Shown: one piece after another, positions 25,781 through 37,471 of the stretch
Layout: the number at the start of each line of letters is the position of its first letter
Position numbering within the stretch: the first letter of the stretch is position 1
NCBI GenBank assembly: GCA_003024785.1
Contig: PUQB01000007.1
Span: 722,001-786,000 of the forward strand
Direction of reading: 5' to 3'
Source: Selaginella tamariscina
Lineage: Eukaryota; Streptophyta; Lycopodiopsida; Selaginellales; Selaginellaceae
Length of the DNA stretch: 64,000 nt
The notes under the pieces: model-generated
Database searches by the model: none
Told to the model about the DNA's origin: nothing
What the model saw: only the letters and a program-made list of their open reading frames with translations
Position numbers and translations under genes: made by a program

Positions 25781-26481
25781 ACTATTCTAACCTTGTCTAT
25801 GCAGAGAACGAAAATGGCCGAGTTGGACTTAGATGCAGCTCGAGAGGAACGAAAGGTATGAATAATACAATGCACGCTTGCATACACATACACCTACTGT
25901 GTGTGTGTGTGTGTGTGTGCAGATGATGAGGAAAGTATATGAGGAAGCAAATGTACGAGAGGAGGCATATGTGGATGTACCCATGCCGAGGAGGGAAGCA
26001 ATGATGGAAGAGCTTGAGGAAATGCACCGTCAGCGATGTCAAGAAGAACAAGAAGCCCTTCGCCGTGATATTGCCTGGTTAGTTTCTTAAACTATTCTTT
26101 TAACTAATACATGTGATAGTATTAACTTAAATGATTAAGAATACGAACTAATATATGTTGTTTATATATTCTTATATTGATATAGCTATAGAGATTACAT
26201 GTTGAAAACTGTAACTAAAACTTATTAATAATTTAAAACTTATTAAAGTTAAATACTTATTGCAATTTAAAAGATTAATATAATTATGCAGTCGAAGAGA
26301 GGGAGGACTTCCTTTAGAGGATGCAAGGTACTCGGATGATCCTTACCATCCAAATAAATATAATCCATTTAAGAAAATATGGCAAGCTGATTATATTGGG
26401 GATCCTAAGAAATGGAAATATGGTGGTTTAAGGAGGGATAAACGTCCTCGACAACGTATGACTATGAGAAGGGGTAATTAA
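22309..26481 (+). CDS. PTAC10: pTAC10-like S1-domain plastid transcription protein
   Basis: pTAC10 is an S1 RNA-binding protein associated with the plastid-encoded RNA polymerase and needed for chloroplast gene expression. Fourteen exons can be read: 22,309-22,441, 22,677-22,888, 23,212-23,353, 23,851-24,059, 24,260-24,319, 24,398-24,501, 24,606-24,687, 24,749-24,822, 24,938-25,000, about 25,124-25,215, 25,395-25,668, 25,805-25,855, 25,923-26,077 and 26,292-26,481; roughly 610 residues against about 670 in the family. The first exon looks like a transit peptide. Diagnostic blocks are DAIPDEDFPLEDLKELWKRG, WKVDPEELAFIRETHTMYS, the S1 domain YLGKVVFIHLHDGAFVDIGA and GWVGIQGNDWFKLRHIIQVG, RPYVQELVPTFNNIPDPRDV, an acidic stretch SSDSEDEDDAKDEDAPESG, a charged coiled-coil-like stretch and a basic C-terminus. 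Length differences are likely near 22,837, at the exon 2 donor (22,888) and near 25,464. The first ATG used follows a telo-box leader. Confidence 0.94.
22522..22585. repeat. (AT)n microsatellite in pTAC10 intron 1
   Basis: About 64 bp of nearly pure AT/TA, self-complementary. Confidence 0.9.
23354..23398. repeat. (GT)n(GA)n at pTAC10 intron 3 donor
   Basis: The splice donor is the first GT of a GT run, followed by a GA run; the exon ends CCCCCAG directly before it. Confidence 0.9.
25006..25098. repeat. (CT)n and (TA)n in pTAC10 intron 9
   Basis: A CT run of roughly 70 bp starts 6 nt inside the donor GTAAAT and passes into TA repeats before the acceptor near 25,123. Confidence 0.9.
25707..25775. 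repeat. (TA)n(GA)n in pTAC10 intron 11
   Basis: A TA run of about 20 bp is followed by about 50 bp of AG repeats, ending about 30 bp before the next exon. Confidence 0.9.
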
Positions 26482-28250
26482 TTATAATTATCTTAAATAT
26501 TACTGAAATGTTAATTTGTATGTTTGCCAATTATGACTTTGTTTATTATATTGTTCATACATTATATAGAAGAAATTATTTTTAAATATGTTTAAACTGA
26601 TGTTTAAACATTAGTTTAGAATAGTTTTCAAAAAGTTAAAATAAGAGTAGTGTTGTTTCATTTAAGTACAATGTTTTTCTTTTTAGTATTAATGATGATT
26701 ACGAGCACAGTTTTATTAATAAAACGCATACAAGTAATTAAGAGAGTTGTGTCCTTCAATACATGCGAGGAAGCTAATTTGTACCAAGTGGTAGTGTGTG
26801 CTCTAGGTGTTCACGACCTCTTCTTGGGCTAGCTATTCTCCTACTTCTGCTGGGAATTCCACCTAGTTTATAAGTATTCTAAGACAACATTCCAAGTTAA
26901 TCGACCCCCAGAGGCACAACTAGCGGAGATTGACAAGTGGTTATTAGCTAATTTATGTCAAACCACACAATGGCCCTCACCCCCCCCCCACCCCCCCCAT
27001 AACCATTAAAGGACGACTCCTTGGGCTAGCTATTCTTCTACCTCTGCAATGGATTCTCTTACCTTCGTAGGGCAAGCATACTTATACATCTCTAGTTCCT
27101 CTTTTGTGCCGCCCAAACTTCTAACTTAGTGTAGGTATGCACACCTTCATTGTTGGTAAAACTATACTGAATATGTTGCATTCATGGAATTTATCAACTC
27201 TTTTTTGTTCAATAACTCACTTGCATGCCTAAAAAGCCTTGTTTGAGCTTACATTATGCAATTTTAAAGATTGAGGCCTGAAACTAGGAACAACATTTGT
27301 AACTAAATAAAGCATGCGTAGGTTGCATCTACAAGTGGCAACTTTAATAAATATTTAGGGTATAATGTTTACGATTATATTATGGTTCAATGTTGAGGGG
27401 TTGGTGAATTTAGTAAGTATATGTGTTTATGCTTGAATAAAAGTTGCTTAAGGAATGTTTGATATCATAATTAAGTGTGCTTATTGGCTAAGGGTGTACG
27501 TGAACATGTCTTGTCATAATTTTACTATGATTGATTATTACTTTAGACATTAATTATTATTACTTATTAAATTATGTCGATAAGCCCTAGGTGTTATAAG
27601 AAATAGGCCCGTTTAATGCTAATGAAGGTGTCGTTAAGTATTTATAAGAAATTCTAACTTCCATCTATAAAAATTTTACTTTCGTTTTCTGTGTCCCAAT
27701 TAGGTTACTAATTAGTTTGGTGAGTTAAACATGTTAAATATGGGTAGAAACACCCCAAGGTTAACCTAACCTTAGGGTTGTCATGCCAAGTTAGGGTTTA
27801 GGGTCGATTAGTCATTAGATTAAACTCCTTAAATGACTATCCTCCAAACCTTAGAGAATAATCCAAGTAAACTTTCGAATCATATCCCAATAGACCTAAC
27901 ATGCTCATGCCCTAACCTTGAGGAATCACCCTCATCTTGGAGTACAACCCTTTAGGGTGACAGAGGGTACCCTGATCCATGTTTAACTCTTAAAGGTTTC
28001 AATGGTGAGAACATGAGTGTGCACCCAGATATGAGTGTTTTACTAAGTAAACTCCCTAAGGTTAGATTTGAATAATTCTAAGTATACAACCTCACAAAAA
28101 GGTTCAACTTAGGTTGTTTAACCTATAAATTTTAAAGAGAATAACCCCTACACAAGTGTGTCAATAGCATACTTAACTTAATCTCCCTTGAGCCGATATC
28201 TAAAGTTTAACACCGTGATATGATACTTGCTTGCTAGAGTACTTAACCCC
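26482..28250. other. Gene-free repeat-like flank left of the chromovirus
   Basis: No gene is recognised. Two copies of CTTGGGCTAGCTATTCT followed by a CTAC..CTCTGC-type end lie near 26,824 and 27,021. A C-rich run (CACCCCCCCCCCCACCCCCCCC-like) lies at 26,978-26,998. Base texture matches the right flank of the chromovirus (34,488-36,480), so the element probably landed in one older repeat. Confidence 0.5.
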
Positions 28251-28844
28251 TGTCATGACCCGATACAGGATACAGGATACGACATACAGGATTCAGCCTA
28301 CAGGATATGCGATACAGGATTTCGGCCCGCAGGATATTTCCACAGGATATGCCACTGGATATTCCCGCAGGATATTCTCACAGGATATTCCCACAGGATA
28401 TTCCCGCAGGATATGCCACAGGATATCCTATAGGATAAGGATGACCAATTTTGGCTAGTGACTAGATTAGGCTCATGACCAGATTAGCTTGGAGTTGTGA
28501 GCATAAAAGCTCCGACCTAATTGTTGTACAATCAGTTACTATCAACACCAGTCTTTCTACGATCATTCTTGTTCTTGTCTTGCTCTTGTCTTGTCTTGCT
28601 CCTTTGCCTCCTGCTCTTGTCCTACTCCTGGATCCTATCCGGTTCCTGTCTTGCTCCTGAATCCTGTCCTGTTCTTGTCTCGCTCCTGAATCCTGTCCTA
28701 CTCCTGATTCCTGAGGTCCCAGTTCCTATTCTGCTATCTTGCTCCCGGATCCTATCCTGATCCTGGATCCGTCCTGTTCCTGAGTCAAGCCTTCCTGTCC
28801 CTGGAATCCTACTTGCTTCCTGGTTCCTGGATCGTGGCTTGACA
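28251..28844 (+). repeat. 5' LTR of the chromovirus
   Basis: Begins TGTCATGACC and ends GCTTGACA. The first 190 bp hold an array of CAGGATAT units. A TATA-like GCATAAAAGCTC lies near 28,502. The 3' half is CT-rich and repeats ATCCTG in the opposite orientation. Confidence 0.95.
28266..28440 (+). repeat. Array of 13 CAGGATAT-type units in the 5' LTR
   Basis: Unit starts are at 28,266, 28,273, 28,287, 28,301, 28,315, 28,330, 28,343, 28,355, 28,368, 28,381, 28,394, 28,407 and 28,419. Spacing is mostly 12-15 bp. One unit reads CTGG instead of CAGG. The core is CAGGATAT followed by TCCC or GCCA. Confidence 0.93.
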
Positions 28845-31800
28845 GTTTGATAGTAACTCTTTCATAGCTCTTCGTTTCCCAGCTACTTTTTTTTCCTTGA
28901 TTCTTTTCCTTCGTTTTTCTCCTTTCTTTCTTTCATACGATCATGGCTGATTTTGAGCACTTTCAACGCGAGCACCAAATGTTGCTTCATGAACTGGCCA
29001 CTTTGCGCCAAGTGGTCACCGATCTACAAGGCTCCACCCATGCGGCACATGCAGCTGCTGATGCATCCTCCAAGGCTGCTGCGCAGGCTCTCTCTCAGGC
29101 ATCGGTGGTTCCTTCTTCATCGAACTTTTCTCCGGAACCGAAGATCAGCATGCCAGAGAAGTTCAGTGGCAACCGTGCCGATTTCCAAGGTTTCCTGAAT
29201 CAGATCCGGCTCTTGATCCGCATGCAACCACGCCCTACTCGACGGATGCACAAAAGGTTGGCCTTTTGGCATCCTTACTAAGTGGATCTCCACGAGCTTG
29301 GGTTGCTCCCTTGCTGGAGCGTGACGACCCATTGATGGAAGACTTTGAAGGTTTCGTGGCTGCCTTTGAAGCCTGCTTTGGAGATCCTGATAAGTACCGT
29401 TCTGCATGCACAAAGTTACGGAGGCTCACACAAGGATCCAGACCAGCTTCCGTTTATGCATCCGAATTCCAGCAATTGTGCACGAACATTCCATGGGACG
29501 AGACTGCATTGATCGAACATTTCCGTTTTGGGCTGAGGGACGACGTGAAGGACCTTCTCCTTACGTTACCGGATGCCAAACGTTAGCGGAGATCATGCAA
29601 CAGGCCGTTCGCTGCGACAACCGTTTGTTCGAGCGCCGTCAGGAAAAATTCCGTCAGCAGTTCCTGCCAGCCAATCCTGTAGCCGTAGCACATGTTCCTG
29701 ACACCTTCTGGAGCAGTTCCTATGGAGGTTAACAATTCCAAGCGTGGCCCACTTTCAACTGCTGAGAAGCAACGTCGACGGGGTGAACCTATGCTTGTAT
29801 TGTGGTGCAGCAGGACACAAGGTGGCGGAATGTCCTAATAAAGCCAGGAAGTTCAAGGCGTGAAGCCGAAGCTGAAGTTCAGTCGGAAAACTTCAATGTC
29901 CACTTCGTCTAGGAGCCGCGAAGTTGGACGTAGGTGCAGGCTCCATTGGTGCTGCTCATACCATTCCATCACTCAAGTTTCCTGTACACATTCGCCTCAA
30001 TAATCGAGAGCTCAAGGAGTTTGCCCTGTTAGACACTGGTGCAAATGCATGTTTCATGGATGACACTTTTGCAGCTCAGCATGGCATTCCGGTGGTGAAG
30101 TTGAAGCGTGCAATTCCTGTAGAGGTGGCCGATGGTCGTTTGATTGCTTCTGGCGCAGTTACCCACGCTACACCTCTCTCTTGCAATCATGGTGCATTCA
30201 ACTGTTCGATTTCCTTCAACTTGATCAAGACTCGGTCGACTCCCATCATTTTTGGCATGCCATGGTTCGTTGTTGCAAATCCGCAGATCGACTGGAGGTC
30301 TAGGACGCTCACGTTTTCCTCTCCAGCAGCCAGGATCAACCTGTACCTTCCTGCGTGCAGGATACATCCTTGGTGTCTGAGGCAGTACAAGCTACAGGAT
30401 TGACCGTGCCTGTTCCTGTACCAGTGTTGAAGACTCCTGCTCGACAGGATTCACCTCATGTCAGTTCCTCAGCACATCCGCAGGCTTCTCCACTCCTGTA
30501 AGTTTGCGGTGTCCTGTACAGGGTTCTTCCAATCCTGTATCAGTGTCGAAGGTTCCTCCTCAACAGGATCCACCTCCTGTTGGTCGTCAGCACACTCACA
30601 GGCTCTCCTCACTCCTGTGCATCCACGGACTTCTGTACAGGATTCTTCCAATCCTGTACACTTGTCAACATCCACATCTGTTTCTTCCAATCCTGCTTCT
30701 TTTATTACTCTGTTTATTCCACCCCCAAGATCCTTCCTCTTTTTCAATCACAGCTCCCTCCTGCTCCTCTCCGAGTTCTTACCACTACCATGCATGAACT
30801 TACCACTGATCCTGCTCCTTTCCACCTTTTTGCCTTTCAAGTAACTCCTACGTCCTCTTCTACCTTTCCTGTGTCTGACTCTCCTGTTTTTCAATCTCCT
30901 TCGCCTACTCCTTCTCCTTCTCTCCTTCTTCTCTACCATCCAAGTACCACGACTTTAAGGACGTTTTTGACAAGCACAAGGCTACAGTTCTTCCTGTTCA
31001 CAGGTCCTACGACTGTCCTATTGATCTTGCAGAAGGAAAGACCCCACCGTTCGGACCGATTTACGCATTGTCACCCACAGAGTTGGAGGTTCTTCGCCAG
31101 TACATCGAGGACAACTTGGCATCCGGCTTCATTCGTCACTCAAAGTCCCCTGCAGGAGCGCCAATCTTCTTTGTCAAGAAGAAGGATGGGAGCTTACGTT
31201 TGGTTGTGGACTACAGGGGTTTGAATCAAGCTACCATTCGGAATCGGTACCCGTTGCCATTGATCCCGGAACTTCTCGATCGGCTGCGAGGAGCAAAGGT
31301 GTTCACGAAGATCGACTTACGAGGGGCCTACAACCTTGTACGGATTCGTCCCGGCGATGAGTGGAAGACTGCCTTTCGTACAAGGTATGGACACTTCGAG
31401 TACACGGTGATGCCTTTCGGCCTTACCAATGCCCCAGCCGTGTTCCAACACATGGTGAACGACATCTTTCGTGACTTCTTGGACCAGTTTGTGGTGATCT
31501 ACCTCGACGACATTTTGATTTTCTCCAAGGACCAGGCGGCACATGACAAGCATGTACGGTTGGTTCTACAGCGGCTTCGTGAGCATGGCTTGTATGCGAA
31601 GTTGGAGAAGTGTTTTTTCGATAGGGATTCTGTGGAGTTCTTGGGCTACATCGTCTCTCCTGCTGGCGTTTCCATGGACATGCACAAGGTGAAGACCATC
31701 GTGGAGTGGGAGAGGCCCAAGTCTGTACGAGATGTACAATGTTTCCTTGGCTTTGCAAACTTCTACAGGCGATTCATACAGGACTTCTCCAAGCGTGTAC

Positions 31801-33907
31801 TTCCACTCACGGAACTCACCAAGCGCACAGAGGTTTTCTCTTGGTCCGACAAGGCGGAACATGCATTCACAACACTCAAGGACACCTTCACGACAGCTCC
31901 GATTTTAGCACATCCTGATCCTTCTCGTCCTTTCTTCGTTGAAGCAGATGCCTCGGATTTTGCAGTAGGATCCGTCCTATCGCAAGTTGGAGAGGACAAG
32001 TTGCTTCATCCTGTAGCTTTTCACTCTCGTAAATTCCTGTCGGCGGAGATCAATTACGAGATTCATGACAAGGAACTCAAGGCCATTGTGGATTCGTTTG
32101 AGGAGTGGCGGCATTTCCTGGAAGGTGCTGCACATCCTGTACAAGTTCTTACGGATCACAAGAACCTGGAGTACTTTCAACGGCTCGAGTTCTCAGTCGG
32201 CGACAGGCTAGGTGGGCGGAGTTCCTATCACGTTTTGACTTCGTCATCGTCTACAGGCCCGGTTTTCGGAATGGCAAGGCGGACGCATTGTCTAGGCGCT
32301 CTACCTTGCACCAAGCCCGGGCGATCCTGCATTTGACTGTCAAAGGCAAGTGTTGTTGGGTCCTGATCGATTCCGGCTTGCGGCACTGCAGGTCATCAGG
32401 CTCCAGCAAATTCAACTCTCCTACAGACGTCCGTTCGCAGTTGGCTACAGACGACTTGGCAAAGAATGTGTTCTCACACATTCATCCTGACGTTGCAAGT
32501 TCCTCTTCCTCCAGTTCCCGTCCAGACTACAACCTGTTCACCATACAGGATGGACTCCTGTACCGGGAAGGTCTCCTGTACGTTCCTGTTGGTGTTTGCA
32601 GGACTCGTGTGGTACAGGATTGTCATGATACCCGGCTACAGGACATTTTGGTGTGGCCAAGACAGTTGAGTTGGTGACTCGCAACTATTGGTGGCCTGGG
32701 TTGCGGGTTTTGTGGAAAGGTTTGTACGGAGTTGTGACACCTGCAACAGGTCGAAGATGCCTCGTCATGCACCTTCTGGTCTTCTTCGTCCTCTTCCTGT
32801 TCCTTCTACTCCTTGGAGATCCATTTCTATGGATTTCCTCACAGATCTTCCTCCTTCTCGTGGATTCGATGCAGTTCTTGTGGTGGTTGACCGTTTCACC
32901 AAGCAGGCTCATTTCCTACCCTGCAACAAGACAGCTACAGGTCAGACAACTGCCGAGTTGGTGATCCGTGAGGTGTTCCGACATCATGGTCTTCCTGAGA
33001 GCATTGTTTCCGATCGAGGTCCACAATTCATGTCCAAGTTTTGGCGAGAGCTTCTTCGGAGTCTACAGGTTAAAGCGGATCTTTCTTCAGGATATCACCC
33101 GCAAACTGATGGACAGTCAGAACGCACAATCCAGACCTTGGAGCAATATCTTCGTTGCTTCATCAGTTACCAACAGGATAATTGGTTGGACCTTCTTCCT
33201 ATGGCGGAGTTTGCCTACAACAACTCCATTCACGCATCTACAGGCCAGACACCTTTCTTTGCTCTTACAGGCCACCATCCACGTTTTGACTTTGCTCTCC
33301 TGCTTCTCCTTCTTCCGCTCCTGCAGTACAGGATCGTCTTCAGCATCTTCGGCAGGTACAGGATGATCTCCAGGTTCACCTTCAGCAGGCACAGGAACGG
33401 TACAAGCATCATGCTGATGCTCACCGTCAACCGCACCTGCATACAAGATTGGTGATCTCGTGTGGCTTCTTCGTCGACACATTCGCACCAACAGGCCTTC
33501 TTCTAAGTTGGATTTTCAACGATTGGGCCCTTACAGGATCGTGGCGGAGGTAAATCCTGTAGCTTTCCGACTCGAGTTACCACCTACGGTGAAACTTCAT
33601 CCTGTGTTTCACACCTCCTTGTTGGAGCCGTATCATCCTTCTTCTCTTCCTGGTCGTGCTTCTTCTCCTCCCCCTCCTGTGGTCATTGCTGGTGAACCTG
33701 AGTACGAAGTTGCAGCCATCCTTGATTCTCGTCTTCATCGCCAACTTCAATACTTGGTGGATTGGAAAGGTTATTTGCCTACCGATCGCACTTGGGAACC
33801 TGCATCCAACTTACTCCATGCTTCTTCCAAAGTTGCTGCTTCCATCGGCGTTATCCTGCTAAACCAGGTCCCAAGACTCGTGGAACTCGTCCTTAGGGAG
33901 GAGGTGC

Positions 33908-34487
33908 TGTCACGACCCGATACAGGATACAGGATACGACATACAGGATTCAGCCTACAGGATATGCATACAGGATTTCGGCCCGCAGGATATTCCACAG
34001 GATATGCCACAGGATATTCCCGCAGGATATTCTACAGGATATTCCCAGGATATTCCAGGATATGACAGGATATCCTATAGGATAAGGACCAATTTTGGCT
34101 AGTGACTAGATTAGGCTCATGACCAGATTAGCTTGGAGTTGTGAGCATAAAAGCTCCGACCTAATTGTTGTACAATCAGTTACTATCAACACCAGTCTTC
34201 TACGATCATTCTTGTTCTTGTCTTGCTCTTGCTTGTCTTGCTCCTTTGCCTCCTGCTCTTGTCCTACTCCTGGATCCTATCCGGTTCCTGTCTTGCTCCT
34301 GAATCCTGTCCTGTTCTTGTCTCGCTCCTGAAATCCTGTCCTACTCCTGATTCCTGAGGTCCCAGTTCCTATTCTGCTATCTTGCTCCCGGATCCTATCC
34401 TGATCCTGGATCCGTCCTGTTCCTGAGTCAAGCCTTCCTGTCCCTGGAATCCTACTTGCTTCCTGGTTCCTGGATCGTGGCTTGACA
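33908..34487 (+). repeat. 3' LTR of the chromovirus
   Basis: Preceded by the purine-rich AGGGAGGAGG. It carries its own array of 13 units from 33,923 to about 34,075, with tighter spacing (10-12 bp) at the right end than in the 5' LTR. Confidence 0.95.
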
Positions 34488-36480
34488 ACCCTCGACATTA
34501 AGCCATGAGACAATTCCAAAGAGTGTGCCTCCAACATTGTACCATATGTTATCTAACTTAATATTATATCTTTATGTAAACATTGTTTTTTAAAGATGTG
34601 GACTATCTCACCATAACCTCTCAATTCAAGAGTTACACTTGTTATCACGAATGTAACTCACAAATTTGAACTTTAGAACCCTTTGTGAACCCTCAGGAAC
34701 TTGATGAAAAGAACTTATTAACTAATATTCCACTTCCATAATTGAATAAACACACAAATGTGCCTTGCTTAGCTACAAGTGTTATTTTTAACTTAATATA
34801 AACAAAGAGGTTGGAGACATGTCTCAATCTTTAACCCTTAGAACATAAATTCGAGAAGACCTTCCATACATGGATTCACCAAGGATAAAAATGGGATGTA
34901 CCTCTATCTTCTGGAAGTTAAGGTGGCATAAACAAAAAGTTGTGTTTTGATACAATCTAGAGCTTGCTAACAAGCTCAGTTATGAACTTAAAAACTTTCA
35001 TTACATATCTTATTTAATATATATGACAAAGTCCCCTCCCCTTGTTTTCCTATTTTATAAAGTGGTATATCATGAAATTTCATTCTTAATAAGAATATAC
35101 TTGAGAGACTTAAAGTAGAACCCTAAGTCTCAAGTTTATTTAGGCATCTTTGGGGCTATCTTAAAAGACTTAGTGTTACTTCTATATAGCCACTTAGCAA
35201 TAAGTGTTAGCCTTTTGAATTAAAAGTTTAACATGTTAACTTAAACTTGTTAACAAGGTTCATAAAACACTTATAATGTCACTTATGCTGGTTGCATGGT
35301 TAAGTTTGTTCAACTTTAACCTTAATTAGGGGTTAAGGTATACTTTTGTTCATAATATAATATTTGTATACATATGAGAAAAAAGTATTGTGGTAGTGAT
35401 TTTATTTTATTGTTGCCTATGTATTAAGGATTAGTTGTGGATCATATACATGTGTAGAGTTTAACAAGCCCATGCACAACATAGAAAGAAAGAGAAACTA
35501 ACCATATACCTAATGTGTAACTAAGTTACATATATACATAAATATACATATGTGTGCAAGTAATCATGTACGATTGTACTCTCAAGAAAGGTGATTTCTT
35601 AATGTATAAAGATTAATGTTTTAGCCTTTGTCATTGAGTATAAATGAGAGTACATGTCTCTATGATAGGATGAAGGCAAAGCATGTCTATAGTTCTTTTA
35701 GAGTAGTCATTCTAGGAGTAGGTCCCTAAATTTCTTATTTAGTTGGGCATTGAGTGAAGACATTTGAGTTAGGGTTCTACTTGGGGTTTAACTTAAAACT
35801 TTATAAACATTTGCTTAGAGTTTCTTTGCCTACATTTTCTTAATGTATCCAAATATTTAATGATAAACAATTAAATTACTAATCTAATTTAGGGTTTACA
35901 TAATGTTTTAGTTATAATTTACCTTGTCTTATAATTTGTTCTTTGGCTTCTTTGACATATACTCTTCACCATTGTTCAGGAAGAATTTTTATACTATTGT
36001 GCTTGACTTGAATGTTTGTCTTTGTCATAAAATTAAAGTTAGAAAATTTTCACCAAAGTAAATAAAACAAAAAGTGGACATATATTTCTTTCTAGTTAAA
36101 ATTTAAATATAAGAAAATAATAATGAAATTTAGCATGTAGGACATATCAAATTCACTTAAAACAATAATCAATGGTCAAAACTCAGTATTAGTATAACTT
36201 ATTCATTTAGGAGATACTACATATATCTAAATTTATAATAATTATAAAGATTGCTGTTAAAAGAAACATCATAAACAATTTCTTAAAATGAAAACTAATA
36301 CACTCTAAGAATGTAATCATAACTATAAGGTTTATTAAATTATACTATATAAATTTAACACAGCCATATGCATACACATACATAAATATTGCTGAGAGAG
36401 GGGAAAAAATACATGTGGGCATATGCCCAACTTGCTTTATACTGAACAAATACAGGGCAGATGCTGCAGCATATTCTCAA
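34488..36480. other. Gene-free repeat-like flank right of the chromovirus
   Basis: AT-rich, no recognisable coding sequence on either strand. Probably the continuation of the same older repeat that is interrupted by the chromovirus. Confidence 0.5.
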
Positions 36481-36511
36481 GCCAAAATATTAATTCAATT
36501 TAAGGATATTC

Positions 36512-36778
36512 TCACTTACGTGCCCCTCCAAGTAGTGTAGCTTGCTGGGACTCGAGCTCCTGCAGCTGCTGATCCTTGTCCATCTCGAATATAAGAGGAA
36601 CCACGAGTAACAAGAACGTCGTGCCTGCTATCCACGCTGCCTTCCCTGTGCTCCGTAACACTTTGCCACTGAACCGTGACGTGTTCGACACCGCCCTCTT
36701 TGATTTGTGGAAGGCCGTTGATTCAACTATTGTGTTCTGCATGCGGCTGAATACACTATCAGCCCCAGCTGCTGCCAT
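36512..36778 (-). CDS. TOM9: Mitochondrial import receptor subunit TOM9 (plant TOM22)
   Basis: This small tail-region membrane protein of the outer mitochondrial TOM complex corresponds to a shortened TOM22 in plants. The CDS is one exon of 88 codons. It starts MAAAGADSVFSRMQ, continues SKRAVSNTSRFSGKVLRSTG, then has one membrane segment (AAWIAGTTFLLLVVPLIFEM) and ends QATLLGGARK. Length and layout match plant TOM9. The sequence just before the ATG, TTTTTTATACAG, is a splice acceptor, so the 5'UTR is interrupted by an intron that reaches about 37,746. That intron contains a C/D snoRNA. I see no interrupted frame. Confidence 0.93.
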   Translation of the reverse strand: MAAAGADSVFSRMQNTIVESTAFHKSKRAVSNTSRFSGKVLRSTGKAAWIAGTTFLLLVVPLIFEMDKDQQLQELESQQATLLGGARK

Positions 36779-36841
36779 CTGTATAAAAAAGTTCACATAT
36801 ATATAAATATATGATTGATATAATAATATATAGATAAATGA

Positions 36842-37402
36842 AGCACTTAGAAGATACACATCAGTGTATTGATATACATATATACATACATACATCTACA
36901 CACACAATTTAGACATTTAAACTATATGTATACACACATCAACATCTACGTAGTACATATATACACACTTCCACACAAACACACATGAGCCCTTAAAGAG
37001 AATATGCATATATAATAGAAAGTTCAGATATATAGTATATATAATCATTTCCACAATGACAACTTCGGAGAAACTGTAGATACATAGAAATACAGATTTA
37101 TAAGCGTACGTGTGTGTGTGTGTCTCTCTCTCTATAGAGAGAGAGAGAGAGAACTGAACGCTTCAGAACTTGGAAGATAGATACACACATTGTGATATAC
37201 ATATATATACATAAACACACACAATTTAGACATTCAGTACACATAAAAGTAGTACATATATACACACTTCCACACACGCGCATGAGTCCTCCATGTCTTT
37301 AAAGAGGAGAAAGTATACTAGAAAATTCAGATTCTCATTTCCACAATAACTACTTCGGAGAAACTGTATATACATAGAAATACAAATTTATAGGCGTACA
37401 AA
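36842..37402. repeat. Tandem duplication in the TOM9 5'UTR intron
   Basis: Two diverged copies lie at about 36,842-37,113 and 37,164-37,402. Shared blocks are CACACAATTTAGACATT, GTAGTACATATATACACACT and ACTTCGGAGAAACTGTA. The gap between them holds a short (GT)n(CT)n/(GA)n run. Confidence 0.8.
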
Positions 37403-37471
37403 TGCTCATTTATATACGTGCATACATACTTTATAGTTTTCAACAAGATAAACAGCTAAATTAGCAAATCA

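Larger units (their letters stand above)
28251..34487 (+). mobile_element. Chromovirus (Ty3/gypsy), young, coding region broken
   Basis: LTRs lie at 28,251-28,844 (594 bp) and 33,908-34,487 (580 bp). They begin TGTCA and end TGACA. Outside a short internal array they are nearly identical, so the insertion is recent. The flanks share ACCC, a target duplication of 4-5 bp. Parts in order: gag from about 28,943 with a short CCHC knuckle (CGAAGHKVAEC) near 29,800; protease with LLDTGANACF near 30,030; a proline/serine-rich spacer about 30,340-31,000; reverse transcriptase about 31,080-31,800 with DYRGLNQATIRNRYPLP and VIYLDDIL; RNase H about 31,900-32,180 (FVEADASDFA); integrase about 32,560-33,300 (GYHPQTDGQSER); and a chromodomain about 33,690-33,830 (QYLVDWKGYLPTDRTWEP). 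The chromodomain places it among chromoviruses, which use it to target particular chromatin. It has several breaks, some possibly base errors. Confidence 0.96.

Noticed and set aside
28251-28450. CRISPR-like look of the regularly spaced CAGGATAT units
   Set aside because: Units are too short, spacers are not unique, the array is inside an LTR of a plant element and is duplicated in the other LTR.
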